Positions 34,941-43,640 of a stretch of 64,000 nucleotides of DNA are shown one piece after another. Every line of letters begins with the position of its first letter. Position 1 is the stretch's first letter. The position numbers were made by a program, and so were the translations under genes. The stretch covers positions 184,075-248,074 of the forward strand of contig NZ_CZPZ01000031.1 in NCBI RefSeq assembly GCF_001458775.1, read 5' to 3'. The notes beneath the pieces are model-generated. The model had not been told where the DNA came from. It did not search any database and saw nothing but the letters and a program-made list of their open reading frames with translations. Source of the stretch: Candidatus Nitrospira nitrificans. Lineage in GTDB: Bacteria; Nitrospirota; Nitrospiria; Nitrospirales; Nitrospiraceae.

Positions 34941-36122
34941 TTACCATTTGTCTGAGGGTCGACCGTTGACATCCTCTCCGATGAAGTTGTGGAGAATGTG
35001 CTGCTGCAGTTCAGTCAGCTCGGACGGATTGGCCTCGTTCGGTGGCGCGAGCAACTCCGGCTCTTTCGATATCGGCGCCGTGCGAGTGAGGAGTTCTTCA
35101 TCCAGCGCCTCGTCGCCGGCGTCCACATCTTTTTGTATGGAGACCAGCCGTTGGAGTCCGAACAAGGTCCGAGTTGATTCGCTGTGCATGGCGTTTGAAC
35201 TGGCTCCATACACGAGCGAATTCCAGAATTTCGTTTCCGTGGCTTCCGGAATGCGAATCACGGCATAAGCCGCCAGTTTCTCAAGTAAAGCTGACTCAGT
35301 CTGCTCGAGCCCATCGTAGGTCGCGATTGATCGTTCGATGGGGGTGCGAGAGAGAACCTGCACGGTGTCCTTCCAGAGCTCCAGGGAGGGGGTGCTTCCT
35401 GGTACCGGACGGGTCCCTGAGCCTTTGGCCTGCAGTGCGGTGAGATACTGAGACAAGAACTTGACCTTGCGCGCGGCCAAGGTGCCGGCCGGGATTCCCC
35501 AAATATGGCCGATTTCATGATCGAGCAAGATCGTCTGATCCGATGTCCGCTGCTCGCGCTCCGCCAGGTCGAGACGTTTCTTGAACCGTTCGGCAAAACG
35601 GAGCAGTGTTTGCATTTCAACGGCCAGCCGTTGCCGTTGATATTCCTCGGCCGTAATCTCGTTGTGTTCCCAACGCTCTTCGAGCAATCGGAGCGTCGTG
35701 GTGGGGACGGCGGACCGAGCCTGGGATTTGAGCGTCTCGATGGTTTCGGCAGACACACCGCGGTCAGCGAGCAGGAGCGCGGCTCGAGAGACCAAGGCCT
35801 CCGCCATGTGGACCTGATGTTTCAAAGCCACGCATTGAAGCCAGGTTCGTTCTCGTCGAAGCCGAGCCCGCCTGCGGTATTCGTTCCGGCGATCGATCAT
35901 TGCGGTGATCGATTCCTGGGTCATCGTGGTGACGGGTTTCTTGCCGGAGACACAGCGAGGGTCCGGCCGGTCTGCCACCATATACAAGATTTCCTCGTGA
36001 GTGACGTCGAGGTATTGGATCAGTAACAGCCTGAGGATGATGCGACCTTGGATCGGCAAGCCGGCGACGACCTCTTCAATCATCTCGGCGGTCAGCGGCG
36101 ATGCCATGACTGCGTGTGTCAT
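34941..36122 (-). CDS. Hypothetical protein with a HEIGH motif
   Basis: A 393-residue, largely helical, charged cytoplasmic protein with no domain I recognise. Residues 62-190 are rich in Arg/Glu and probably coiled-coil. At 202-206 it has H-E-I-G-H followed by I-W-G, the HExxHxxG form of zinc peptidases, but no later His/Asp ligand is obvious. The tail is acidic and Pro-rich. No signal peptide. It sits between the OB-fold gene and a 72-residue hypothetical, all on the minus strand. A start at the second ATG (36107) is possible. Confidence 0.55.
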   Translation of the reverse strand: MTHAVMASPLTAEMIEEVVAGLPIQGRIILRLLLIQYLDVTHEEILYMVADRPDPRCVSGKKPVTTMTQESITAMIDRRNEYRRRARLRRERTWLQCVALKHQVHMAEALVSRAALLLADRGVSAETIETLKSQARSAVPTTTLRLLEERWEHNEITAEEYQRQRLAVEMQTLLRFAERFKKRLDLAEREQRTSDQTILLDHEIGHIWGIPAGTLAARKVKFLSQYLTALQAKGSGTRPVPGSTPSLELWKDTVQVLSRTPIERSIATYDGLEQTESALLEKLAAYAVIRIPEATETKFWNSLVYGASSNAMHSESTRTLFGLQRLVSIQKDVDAGDEALDEELLTRTAPISKEPELLAPPNEANPSELTELQQHILHNFIGEDVNGRPSDKW

Positions 36123-36202
36123 TAGGTTCTTTCAGGCGGTGAAGGCCATGGTTCTAAGGTGTACGCAGGGGTGAGACAGCACGACTCGCACCTGATGGCT
36201 GA

Positions 36203-36421
36203 CTAGGCTGTGCCGGTTCGTTGCTCACGTTGTTCGAGTTGACGGGCGACATATTCACGGATGTCTTGTATGCTGCCGTTGAGGAACATGTCTCGTGGAA
36301 TTTCCACCCGCACAAGCTGGGAAGGGTCGATGCCTCGGTCTTGAGCATAGAGGTCATCGACATACAGGCTCACCGAGCCATCGGGAAAACGCACGGCATA
36401 GAGAGCGGTCGTATCAGCCAT
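36203..36421 (-). CDS. Hypothetical 72-residue protein
   Basis: A small acidic protein reading like a compact alpha/beta unit (FPDGSVSLYVDDLYAQDRGI, then EIPRDMFLNGSIQDIREYVA). No known family recognised. Its start has GGGG-rich sequence upstream, and a minus-strand TTGACA lies at 36475-36470 with a weak -10 (TTACCT). The candidate structured RNA at 36500-36615 is immediately upstream. Confidence 0.55.
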   Translation of the reverse strand: MADTTALYAVRFPDGSVSLYVDDLYAQDRGIDPSQLVRVEIPRDMFLNGSIQDIREYVARQLEQREQRTGTA

Positions 36422-36499
36422 GAGACCCCAGCGAATGATAGTGTAGAGGTAACACAGGCCTCATCAGACTGTCAAAGCCGCAGAAACGCGTGAGTGTAA

Positions 36500-36615
36500 G
36501 CCGTCATCGGCGCGAGCACGGAGGTCGTGGAGATGGAGGGAGGGCTTGAGCGATAGGTCCCAGCGAGAGCTATCGAACACCAGAGGGCGCCGGTGTGTCC
36601 CGATGACGGCTTTTT
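36500..36615 (+). ncRNA. Candidate multi-branched structured RNA
   Basis: GCCGTCATCGG (36500-36510) pairs perfectly over 11 bp with CCGATGACGGC (36600-36610), and TTTTT (36611-36615) follows directly. Inside are three further local hairpins: CACG/CGTG (36517-36520/36526-36529), CGATAG/CTATCG (36551-36556/36570-36575) and ACACC/GGTGT (36577-36581/36591-36595). The layout is that of a junction closed by a long stem and ended by a U-run. No known Rfam class is recognised. It could also act from the minus strand as a leader of the 72-residue gene. Confidence 0.45.
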
Positions 36616-36657
36616 CGATAAAAACAAAGGGCCTTCGATCGTTATGATCGAAGGCCC
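36616..36657 (-). terminator. Strong intrinsic terminator of the ChdC-like gene
   Basis: GGGCCTTCGATC (36629-36640) and GATCGAAGGCCC (36646-36657) form a perfect 12-bp stem with a 5-nt loop. On the minus strand it is followed by TTTGTTTTTATCG, 24 nt after the stop codon of the gene at 36681. It may also work in the + direction only weakly, as no T-run follows there. Confidence 0.85.
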
Positions 36658-36680
36658 TAGGATTCACGCGATCCGGATAT

Positions 36681-37403
36681 CTAGCCGCCGAGCGTGTCCA
36701 GGGTTTCCTTGAGGCTCTTGCGAATGCACGTGAAGATCGGGGTATCTCGCAGCGTATAGCGCGAGCCCTCCGTCTCCCGTAGCGCCATCACCAAGTCCAG
36801 AAAATCCTCAGGTTTGTCGCTTTCAAAGGCCACTACCCATTCCTGATCGTCCAACCCAAACGAATATGTCGTGTTCAGCTTCACGGAGGGGAATCGATGT
36901 CCCACTTCAATATGCTCGTCCATCATGCCCTGCCGCGCCGCCTTCGTCAGCAAAAACCACTCCCGTGTCTTCAAAAACGGATACACGAAGATGTACTTGC
37001 TTTTCCCCGGGACCACGGTCAACCGCTTGCCTTCCTGGCCCGCATGCGAGTGATGATCGACGTACACGGATCGTTTGGTGATCGCCAGATAGGAATAGGG
37101 GGTCGTGAGGTATTGCCCAAGGCCGGAGGCCAGGATCTTGGTGGTCATGTCCTGGAAAAGGTCCAGATCGTAGCTGATACGCCAGAGCATGAAGTCGCAG
37201 TCGCCGCGAATACCAATGGTCGAATAGGGAACCACGAGGACTTGTCCGTTGTACTCCTCCACCGCGCGGAGGAATTCCTGCTTGCCCTGCGTCCGCACAT
37301 CCTCCGGCAACCGCCGCCAAGCGGGATCGACTTTATAGAACACAAAGTTGACGTACTGACGCCGAGGGGCCGACGGGGTGGGGGATGTTTCCGGGGTCGA
37401 CAT
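36681..37403 (-). CDS. Chlorite dismutase family protein, probably coproheme decarboxylase-like (ChdC/HemQ)
   Basis: A 240-residue heme-binding protein of the chlorite dismutase superfamily without a signal peptide. The proximal heme His is kept in MMDEH, and the C-terminal SFGLDDQEWVVAFESDKPED is typical. At the place of the distal Arg that true chlorite dismutases need, the sequence reads S-V-K-L-N, so Leu replaces Arg. It keeps VYPFLK, matching the VYPMxK segment that carries the catalytic Tyr of coproheme decarboxylase. The role would then be heme b synthesis. The ATG at 37403 has AAGGAG 7 nt upstream. Confidence 0.75.
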   Translation of the reverse strand: MSTPETSPTPSAPRRQYVNFVFYKVDPAWRRLPEDVRTQGKQEFLRAVEEYNGQVLVVPYSTIGIRGDCDFMLWRISYDLDLFQDMTTKILASGLGQYLTTPYSYLAITKRSVYVDHHSHAGQEGKRLTVVPGKSKYIFVYPFLKTREWFLLTKAARQGMMDEHIEVGHRFPSVKLNTTYSFGLDDQEWVVAFESDKPEDFLDLVMALRETEGSRYTLRDTPIFTCIRKSLKETLDTLGG

Positions 37404-37621
37404 TACCAAGCTCCTTTAGTATCAATTAGCATCAAAGAGAGGAGAGACTTCCTCAAGTCTTCTTCGTTTAGCACTTCCCCTTCTGTCTTGTCAACGGGAG
37501 GCCAGACCCGACCTGTTCATTGACAGGATGCCGAGCTTCTGGTACTGGCAACCGCGTGCAATCGGTGGAGCGGTTCGCTTTGTGATCAACATGGCTCGGA
37601 TTGAATGGACCCGTATCGCGT

Positions 37622-38917
37622 ATGGCAGCAGCGTCGCCGCATAGATATTTCGCGGAAACGATCGCGATCGGCTCAGAGCTTCTCGTCGGAGGCCGCGCCG
37701 ACAGCAATTCGCTGTTTATCGCCGATGCCTTGGCTGCGATCGGCATCGAAGTCAGGTTCAAGACAATCGTCGGAGACGATCCGTCTGACATTGCCGGTGT
37801 CCTCGCGACCGCCTGTCGTCGTGCCGGGATTGTGATTATGACCGGAGGCTTAGGTCCTACGATCGATGACTGCACCAGGGAGGCCGTCGCGTCGGTCACC
37901 GGTTTTCGATTGGCTCGCTGCAAGGAAGCGTTCGAGAGCATGAGGGCCAGGTTGGCACAATGGGGGCGAACGCCAAACAAGGGGCAATTACGACAAGCGT
38001 TGATTCCGTCCAAGGCGACAGTGGTGCCGAATCCAGTTGGGTCGGCACCGGGGTTTGCGATCACCTGGCGGGGGACTCACATGATCGCATTGCCTGGTGT
38101 TCCCAACGAAATGAAAGCCATGATGGAGCAATCGGTTGTTCCCTGGTTGGCCGCGCAATGTGATCGATCGGCGCAGGCGCGTCCCTCTCCCATCACACGG
38201 TTGATCTTTCATACCTGGGGATTGCCGGAGTCTGAAGTGGATGCAAAGCTACAGGGACTCATACGGAAACAGAAGCGGACGCCGATTGCCCTGGGGCTCC
38301 TGGCCTCCCCGACCGGAGTGCTGGTGTCGCTGACGACTCAGGCCCATCGATCGATCAAGGAAGCCGCGCTTCAGTCATTGGCGGAAGGGGTTCGTACGAG
38401 ATTGCGCGAGTGGATCTATGCCGAAGGACCGGAGACGTTGGAAGAAGTCGTCGGTCGTATGCTTCGGCAACAGCAACTCACCGTGGCAGTAGCTGAATCG
38501 TGCACGGGAGGTCTTATCGGCTACCGGCTCACACAGGTGCCGGGGTCCTCGGCCTACGTCGATCGCGGGGCGCTGTGTTACAGCAATCAAGCCAAAACAG
38601 ACATGCTCGGCGTGCCGGCGAGCCTGATCGAGCGACATGGAGCGGTCAGTCGAGAAGCGGCCGAAGCCATGGCCAGGGGGATGCGCGAACGCGCTGGCGT
38701 GTCGGTGGCCTTGAGTGTCACGGGCATCGCCGGGCCGGGCGGCGCGACTGAGACCAAACCCGTCGGGCTGGTCTACATCGGGCTCAATGGTGGGAGGGAT
38801 GAGGTCATGTCAAAGGAGTGTCGGTTTCACGGCGAGCGGTCCGTTATTCGGCAGCGCGCCGCGCAGGCGGCCCTGGATGTCCTGCGTCGCTGGCTCATCG
38901 CCAGGAGAGAAACATGA
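37622..38917 (+). CDS. cinA: CinA family protein (competence/damage-inducible; NMN deamidase domain)
   Basis: A 431-residue protein with both CinA parts. The N-terminal MoCF/COG1058 domain reads IGSELLVGGRADSNSLFIAD and MTGGLGPTIDDCTREAVA. The C-terminal NMN-deamidase-type domain reads VAVAESCTGGLIGYRLTQVPGSS (in two parts) and SVTGIAGPGGATETKPVG. It recycles NMN and pyridine by-products in other bacteria. The ATG at 37622 is preferred; a TTG at 37601 is possible. The stop overlaps the thpR start by 4 nt. Confidence 0.92.
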   Translation: MAAASPHRYFAETIAIGSELLVGGRADSNSLFIADALAAIGIEVRFKTIVGDDPSDIAGVLATACRRAGIVIMTGGLGPTIDDCTREAVASVTGFRLARCKEAFESMRARLAQWGRTPNKGQLRQALIPSKATVVPNPVGSAPGFAITWRGTHMIALPGVPNEMKAMMEQSVVPWLAAQCDRSAQARPSPITRLIFHTWGLPESEVDAKLQGLIRKQKRTPIALGLLASPTGVLVSLTTQAHRSIKEAALQSLAEGVRTRLREWIYAEGPETLEEVVGRMLRQQQLTVAVAESCTGGLIGYRLTQVPGSSAYVDRGALCYSNQAKTDMLGVPASLIERHGAVSREAAEAMARGMRERAGVSVALSVTGIAGPGGATETKPVGLVYIGLNGGRDEVMSKECRFHGERSVIRQRAAQAALDVLRRWLIARRET

Positions 38918-39513
38918 TACGCACGTTTCTTGCCGTGGAACTCGGAGACGATCTCCGCAGCCGGATCTCGCTGGCTCAACAAGATGTGCGACAACGGCTC
39001 GACTGCGAGTCTTCAAAAGATATCCGGATCGCGTGGGTGCAGCCGTCGTCCATTCATCTTACCCTCAGATTTCTCGGCGACACCGACGAACAACTCGTTG
39101 GTCGGATGCGCGAAGCCATGACCACCGTCAGGCGATCCCATCCGGCCGTTCAGATTCCCATCGATCGGCTCCAGGCGTTCCCAAACCTTCGGCAACCGCG
39201 CGTGCTGTGGGTCGGCCCATCGGAACAGTGGTTCAAAAGTGACGCCGCCGACCGGTTGGCGGCGTTGCATCGGGAGATAGAATCCTGTTGCCGGTCACTC
39301 GGTTTGTCGACGGATGACAAACCCTTTACACCGCATCTGACGCTGGCACGAATCAAGGCCGGCGATCGACAAGCCGGGCCGCTATTGGCCCAGAGCGGCG
39401 TCTGTGAACGGCCACTCTCCCTCGGCGCCATCACCGTCGGGGCGCTTGTGTTAATGAAAAGCAAATTGCGTCCGACCGGACCGGTGTATACGAAGTTATG
39501 GGAAGTCGGATGA
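38914..39513 (+). CDS. thpR: RNA 2',3'-cyclic phosphodiesterase
   Basis: A 199-residue 2H-phosphoesterase that opens 2',3'-cyclic phosphates in RNA. The two His-x-Thr motifs are in SSIHLTLRFLGDT and FTPHLTLARIK. It opens with MIRTFLAVEL, typical for the family. Its ATG overlaps the cinA stop (ATGA), and the cinA-thpR pair (often followed by recA) is common; here recA is 8.7 kb away. The 3' end overlaps a minus-strand gene by 83 nt. Confidence 0.92.
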   Translation: MIRTFLAVELGDDLRSRISLAQQDVRQRLDCESSKDIRIAWVQPSSIHLTLRFLGDTDEQLVGRMREAMTTVRRSHPAVQIPIDRLQAFPNLRQPRVLWVGPSEQWFKSDAADRLAALHREIESCCRSLGLSTDDKPFTPHLTLARIKAGDRQAGPLLAQSGVCERPLSLGAITVGALVLMKSKLRPTGPVYTKLWEVG

Positions 39514-39805
39514 CCTGATGATGTCTCGTCCGATGCCTCACCGTCTCGATCAAGTCCCGGATATTCGCCTTGGGCACACCGTCCGCTTCTCGCACTTCAA
39601 AGTCGAAACCAGGCTCGCTGATCTTGATCGAGGACCACCCGATCCAGGTCGCCTTGAGATCCGTGAGTGCTGCGGCATGCGCCGGGCGTCCATCAAGCGT
39701 CCCTATCAGCAGCATCGCGCATCCGAACGCGCAGATTGTTGAAATGCATCCTCGGAAATAGACGTTGGCAGCCATATCGATTGATGAGCAGTTTGTGTGT
39801 GCCAT
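39431..39805 (-). CDS. Small exported hypothetical protein
   Basis: A 124-residue protein with a signal peptide (~20-44) ending A-H-A before ALTDLKATWIGWSSIK. The start at 39805 has a strong SD (GGGAGG, ~5 nt spacing), which supports it over the longer frame back to 39973. The mature ~80 residues resemble no family known to me. Its last ~27 codons run antisense through the thpR coding region, so the C-terminus may be an artefact of a lost stop. Confidence 0.5.
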   Translation of the reverse strand: MAHTNCSSIDMAANVYFRGCISTICAFGCAMLLIGTLDGRPAHAAALTDLKATWIGWSSIKISEPGFDFEVREADGVPKANIRDLIETVRHRTRHHQVIRLPITSYTPVRSDAICFSLTQAPRR

Positions 39806-40132
39806 ACATACCTCCCTTGAATGCCTCCCTGAGTGAGGAATGAGAAGAAAAGCCTCAGGGAGGCTGCTCGTCGATGGAGCACGATCAATGCCACGGCTAT
39901 CCAAACGGAAGATTCTCTCTTTGCGCGGTGCAGGAAGCCAAGGAGACGAGGAACGCTTCTTACAAGCTCTCAACGTTATCGGTTCGGATACACCCCAGTA
40001 TCTGACCGGATACGAATTTGTTTGAAACCGAAGAGCGACTGTTGGATCGGATGTGTGGGACCAGCGAACGAGCTATGGGAAGTGGGAGGAATACATGTAA
40101 CTAGCAGCAGCAAGAGGTTGCCGTGAAAGCCG
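39806..40132. other. Gene-poor stretch between small exported protein and ankyrin gene
   Basis: A short + strand frame from 39888 to 40025 (45 codons, MPRLSKRKILSLRGAG) is visible but has no SD of note or known relative. No promoter, terminator or repeat stands out otherwise. Confidence 0.3.
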
Positions 40133-40672
40133 TCATGGTTCGAGGAGCGGGATCAGTGCCGTGTGGCCTTGCGCCTGGGCCAAACCTACCGGGCGTTCTC
40201 CGGATGTCATTCTGGCATGCTTATGCGCTCCATGCCGCAACAGGAGGGTGATGAGTTCCTGATCGCCTCGATAGGCCGCAACATGTAAGAGCGTCACATC
40301 GCCTATCGGCGCGCGCACATTCGCATCCACTCCGTGTTTAAGAAGAAGCGCCACCACCTCCCGCTGTCCTTCCTGTGCCGCGACGAAGATCGGCGTGACG
40401 CCGTCCTGCCGCATGGGATGCATGGCTGCTCCTCGTTCCAGGAGGAGCGCCACCACCTCTTGATGCCCGTTCTTTGCCGCCAAAAAGAGCGGGGTCACGC
40501 CGTGCGCATCCGCCACCTGAGCGCTGATACCTTGTCCAAGGAAAGTCTGCACTCGGAGCAAATTGCCCTCCGCGGCGGCCAGCCGCAGCTTCTCCTCCGG
40601 CGCCGTCATACAGCCGCTCAAGAGCAGCAGCGGACAGAGGGCAAAGGTCCAGCGCGAGGCGACCGGCTTCAT
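40133..40672 (-). CDS. Ankyrin-repeat lipoprotein
   Basis: A 179-residue lipoprotein: signal peptide with lipobox L-S-G-C (Cys ~21), then about five to six ankyrin repeats of 33 residues (GVTPLFLAAKNGHQEVVALL, GVTPIFVAAQEGQREVVALL, TLLHVAAYRGDQELITLLLR). Ankyrin arrays bind other proteins; an envelope location is predicted from the lipobox. The ATG at 40672 has AAGGAG upstream. The larger paralogue lies directly upstream on the same strand. Confidence 0.85.
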   Translation of the reverse strand: MKPVASRWTFALCPLLLLSGCMTAPEEKLRLAAAEGNLLRVQTFLGQGISAQVADAHGVTPLFLAAKNGHQEVVALLLERGAAMHPMRQDGVTPIFVAAQEGQREVVALLLKHGVDANVRAPIGDVTLLHVAAYRGDQELITLLLRHGAHKHARMTSGERPVGLAQAQGHTALIPLLEP

Positions 40673-40883
40673 GCCCCAGACTCCTTTTCCTGGTGGCACG
40701 ATCGACGAGCGTGGTGCTGAAGCATGGTCGCGGTATTCATCGCGCGTTCCTTTACACTGCTGAGGCCTCGCAGATCAACAGCGAGGTGAACTCTCGTTCA
40801 TGGGTAGACAATGGCTTTTCAATCGGGCTTGCCTGGTTGAAATCCGTTGTCGTGCGTTCGAAGAAGGACATCGATACAGACGC

Positions 40884-42110
40884 CTACGGTTTCAGGAGAG
40901 AAAAGAGCGTGCGGTGGCTTTGTTGGCGGGCGACGTCGATCGGACGTTCGCCGGATAGTGTTTTGGCGCGTCTGTTCCCTCCGTGCTTGAGCAACAGCGT
41001 GACGATCTCTCGATCGCCCTGATAGGCTCCCACATGCAACGGGGTTTTGCCGTCTGCCGTCTGGGCGTTCACGTCCGCTCGTTTTTTCAAGAGGAGCGCC
41101 ACCATGTCTCGATGGCCTGCCGCGACCGCGATGTGAAGCGGGGTGGCGCCATCGGGCGCCGGCTGGTTGATCAGCGCCCGATGGGCGAGTAACAGCGCCG
41201 CAACGTCTCGATGGTTATTTTGCACGGCGAGGAGGAGGGGCGTGGCATGGTTCCGTGCTTTCTGATTGATCGCCGCGCCCTGCTCTAGGAGGAGCGCCAC
41301 TATTTCTTGATGGCCGTTTTGCGCGGCGACATGGAGCGGAGTCACACCGTTGTGGACGGCTTGGTTCACGAGGGCTCCCTGTTCGAGGAGGAGCCTCGCG
41401 ACGGCGAGATGACCGTTCTGCGAGGCGACCAGCAGCGGCGTTGCGCCATCCGTCATGGCTTGGTTCACTGCCGCGCCTTTATTCACGAGGAGCGACACGG
41501 TCGCGACATGACCATGCTGGGCTGCGACGAAGAGCGGAGTCGAACCATCGGGCAGGGCCGGATTCACGGCGGCCCCCTGTTGAAGAAGCAACTCGATCAC
41601 GCCGTGATGGCCTTTCTGCGCGGCAATGAACAGCGGCGTGACACCGTCTTCCGCAACGTGGTTCCCGTCGGCTTTGTGTTGGAGCAAGAGCGCCACGATC
41701 TCTCGATGGCCGTTCTGCGCGGCGATGAACAACGGCGTCACACCGACGTTGGTGGCCTGATCCACCGCCGCTCCGTTGTTCAGCAAGAGCGCGGCAACCG
41801 CCGAATGACCATTCTGCGCCGCGATATAGAGCGGGGTGGCTCCGTCGCTGGTGGCGTAATTGACCGGAGCGGCTTTGCGCAGCAAGAGCGCGACCACGTC
41901 GCGGTGCCCATTCCAGGCGGCGGCATGCAGTGATGTCGTCCCCTGCTCATTGGCGGCTTGGACGTTCGCTCCTTCATCAAGCAGGGTCTTGATTTGGTTG
42001 AGATTGCCGTCTCGTGCGGCCATCAGAAGTTTCTCATCCACGGGGCGCATGGCCAGGAGCAGCGGCAACAGGGCACAGAGGACGCAGAGTCTCATCCATC
42101 GTGAAATCAT
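40884..42110 (-). CDS. Exported ankyrin-repeat protein with about 12 repeats
   Basis: A 408-residue protein: hydrophobic N-terminus (~1-21, RLCVLCALLPLLLA) and then roughly twelve 33-residue ankyrin repeats to the C-terminus (first and last degenerate), for example GATPLYIAAQNGHSAVAALL and GVTPLHVAAQNGHQEIVALL. No lipobox Cys, so a cleaved signal or an N-terminal anchor. Repeats are very alike, pointing to recent internal duplication. The ATG at 42110 has GGAGAC upstream; a TTG at 42122 is possible. It is a tandem paralogue of the 40133-40672 gene. Confidence 0.87.
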   Translation of the reverse strand: MISRWMRLCVLCALLPLLLAMRPVDEKLLMAARDGNLNQIKTLLDEGANVQAANEQGTTSLHAAAWNGHRDVVALLLRKAAPVNYATSDGATPLYIAAQNGHSAVAALLLNNGAAVDQATNVGVTPLFIAAQNGHREIVALLLQHKADGNHVAEDGVTPLFIAAQKGHHGVIELLLQQGAAVNPALPDGSTPLFVAAQHGHVATVSLLVNKGAAVNQAMTDGATPLLVASQNGHLAVARLLLEQGALVNQAVHNGVTPLHVAAQNGHQEIVALLLEQGAAINQKARNHATPLLLAVQNNHRDVAALLLAHRALINQPAPDGATPLHIAVAAGHRDMVALLLKKRADVNAQTADGKTPLHVGAYQGDREIVTLLLKHGGNRRAKTLSGERPIDVARQQSHRTLFSLLKP

Positions 42111-42245
42111 GTCAGTCTCCAATGTCGTGCGAGCGCGGGCGGAGATTATCAGCTAATCCGCTGGTTCCTCTCCACTCGTTCTCTTCCATCGTCGTGAGTA
42201 GGGTAAGCGGCTACACACACCACACTGCAGGGGGTGGGCTGGGTG

Positions 42246-43316
42246 TCATCCGGCCAAAGCCGGATAGTCGCTGTAGCCGTCCGAGCCACCTCCGTATAGG
42301 CGATCATAGTTGACGTCGTTGAGCGGAGCTTGTTTGGCGAAGCGTTCGACCAGATCCGGATTCGCGATGTACGGCCGTCCGTAGACAATCGCATCAGCTG
42401 CTCCCTCCGTGACCGTCCTTTCGCCGCTCTCACGGGTGTAGCTGCCGTTGCTCATGAGCACCGCCTGGAAATGTTTTCGCGCGATGTGCAAAATGGCTTG
42501 CTCCTCGGGCAGCGCGTGGTTCTCATGCCGAATCTCCAGGAACGCGATCGCGCGTCGGTTCAATTCCTGTGCGACATAGGTCACCAGAGCTTCCGGTCGG
42601 CTCTCCACCATGTCATTGAACGGGACCAGCGGTGATATTCGCACGGCGACACGTCCGGCGCCCCAGACGCCGATGACGGCATCCGTCACCTCCAGCAGAA
42701 ATCGAGCGCGGTTGGGAACAGAGCCTCCATAGACATCCGTGCGCGTATTCACGCCGTCACGCAGAAAGTTGTCGATCAGATAGCCGTGAGCGCCATGGAT
42801 TTGCACCCCGTCAAAGCCGGCCTGCCGTGCGTTCTGCGCGGCAGATCTGAACATTTCCACATATTGTGGGATTTCTTCAGTGCGGAGCGCACGAGGCACT
42901 TCGTAGGGTTTGGCGCCATCCGGCGTGTGGGTCATCTCGTGGCGAATCGCCTTCGCGCTGCTGGAGACCGGCTGCTCGCCGTCGTTCAATAGCGAATGCG
43001 CGGCTCTGCCAGGATGCCAGATCTGCATGAAGATACGGCCACCCTTGGCATGTACCGCATCCGTCACGCGTTTCCAACCGGCCACGTGCGCAGGACTATA
43101 GATGCCGCCTTCGCCCATGAAGGCGCAGGCGTGGGCATCGACCATCGTGCATTCCGTCATGAGGAGTCCGCTCGAAGCGCGTTGAGCGTAATACTCCACC
43201 ATGATGTCGTTGGGGATGTGGGTGGAGCCGGCCCGCACACGGGTGAGAGGAGCCATGACGATACGGTTGGGCAAGAGAAGCGCTCCAACTTGAAGCGGCG
43301 TCAACAACGTGGGCAT
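42246..43316 (-). CDS. Alkene reductase, Old Yellow Enzyme family
   Basis: A 356-residue FMN-dependent ene-reductase (NemA/OYE group) that reduces activated C=C bonds or nitro compounds with NAD(P)H. The order fits: TLLTPLQVGALLLPNRIVMAPL at the N-terminus (in part), IFMQIWHPGR, the substrate-binding pair in VQIHGAHGYLIDNFL (H-x-x-H), and the phosphate-site region ADAIVYGRPYIANPDLVERF. AAAGGA upstream supports the start. A truncated relative lies 325 nt upstream. Confidence 0.92.
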   Translation of the reverse strand: MPTLLTPLQVGALLLPNRIVMAPLTRVRAGSTHIPNDIMVEYYAQRASSGLLMTECTMVDAHACAFMGEGGIYSPAHVAGWKRVTDAVHAKGGRIFMQIWHPGRAAHSLLNDGEQPVSSSAKAIRHEMTHTPDGAKPYEVPRALRTEEIPQYVEMFRSAAQNARQAGFDGVQIHGAHGYLIDNFLRDGVNTRTDVYGGSVPNRARFLLEVTDAVIGVWGAGRVAVRISPLVPFNDMVESRPEALVTYVAQELNRRAIAFLEIRHENHALPEEQAILHIARKHFQAVLMSNGSYTRESGERTVTEGAADAIVYGRPYIANPDLVERFAKQAPLNDVNYDRLYGGGSDGYSDYPALAG

Positions 43317-43640
43317 CGGCGGTCCTTTACGTCAGTTGATGAATCCTTGGGGGAAGAACTTATAAGTGAGATGGCCGGGGAGTCAAGGCAGCAGGTAAGT
43401 CGCTGCGGCAAATGTTAGGGAAGAGCAGCTTTCGCCTGTATCAGCCTATGCATGTCGTGGTAGCTCTCGCAAGCAGGTACCGCAACGATTGCAGACTGCG
43501 TCGGAGTCGATTTCTCGTGCGACGGTGAAGTAACGTGACCGCGCTTTTCTCAGCTATGAGGACCGAGTAGTTGTGTGTCATCCACTGAACCGTCTCGTAA
43601 CCTGCCGTCATCAGGCATCAAAGCAGCGTGAAGTAAAAAA

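Noticed and set aside
36681..37403. True chlorite dismutase
   Set aside because: The distal Arg required for chlorite turnover is Leu and there is no export signal.
41307..41933. 208-codon + strand frame
   Set aside because: Antisense image of the ankyrin repeats; its regularity comes from the 99-bp DNA repeat.
40133..42110. Possible tandem DNA repeat array or CRISPR
   Set aside because: Periodicity is 99 bp and in frame, fully explained by ankyrin repeats.
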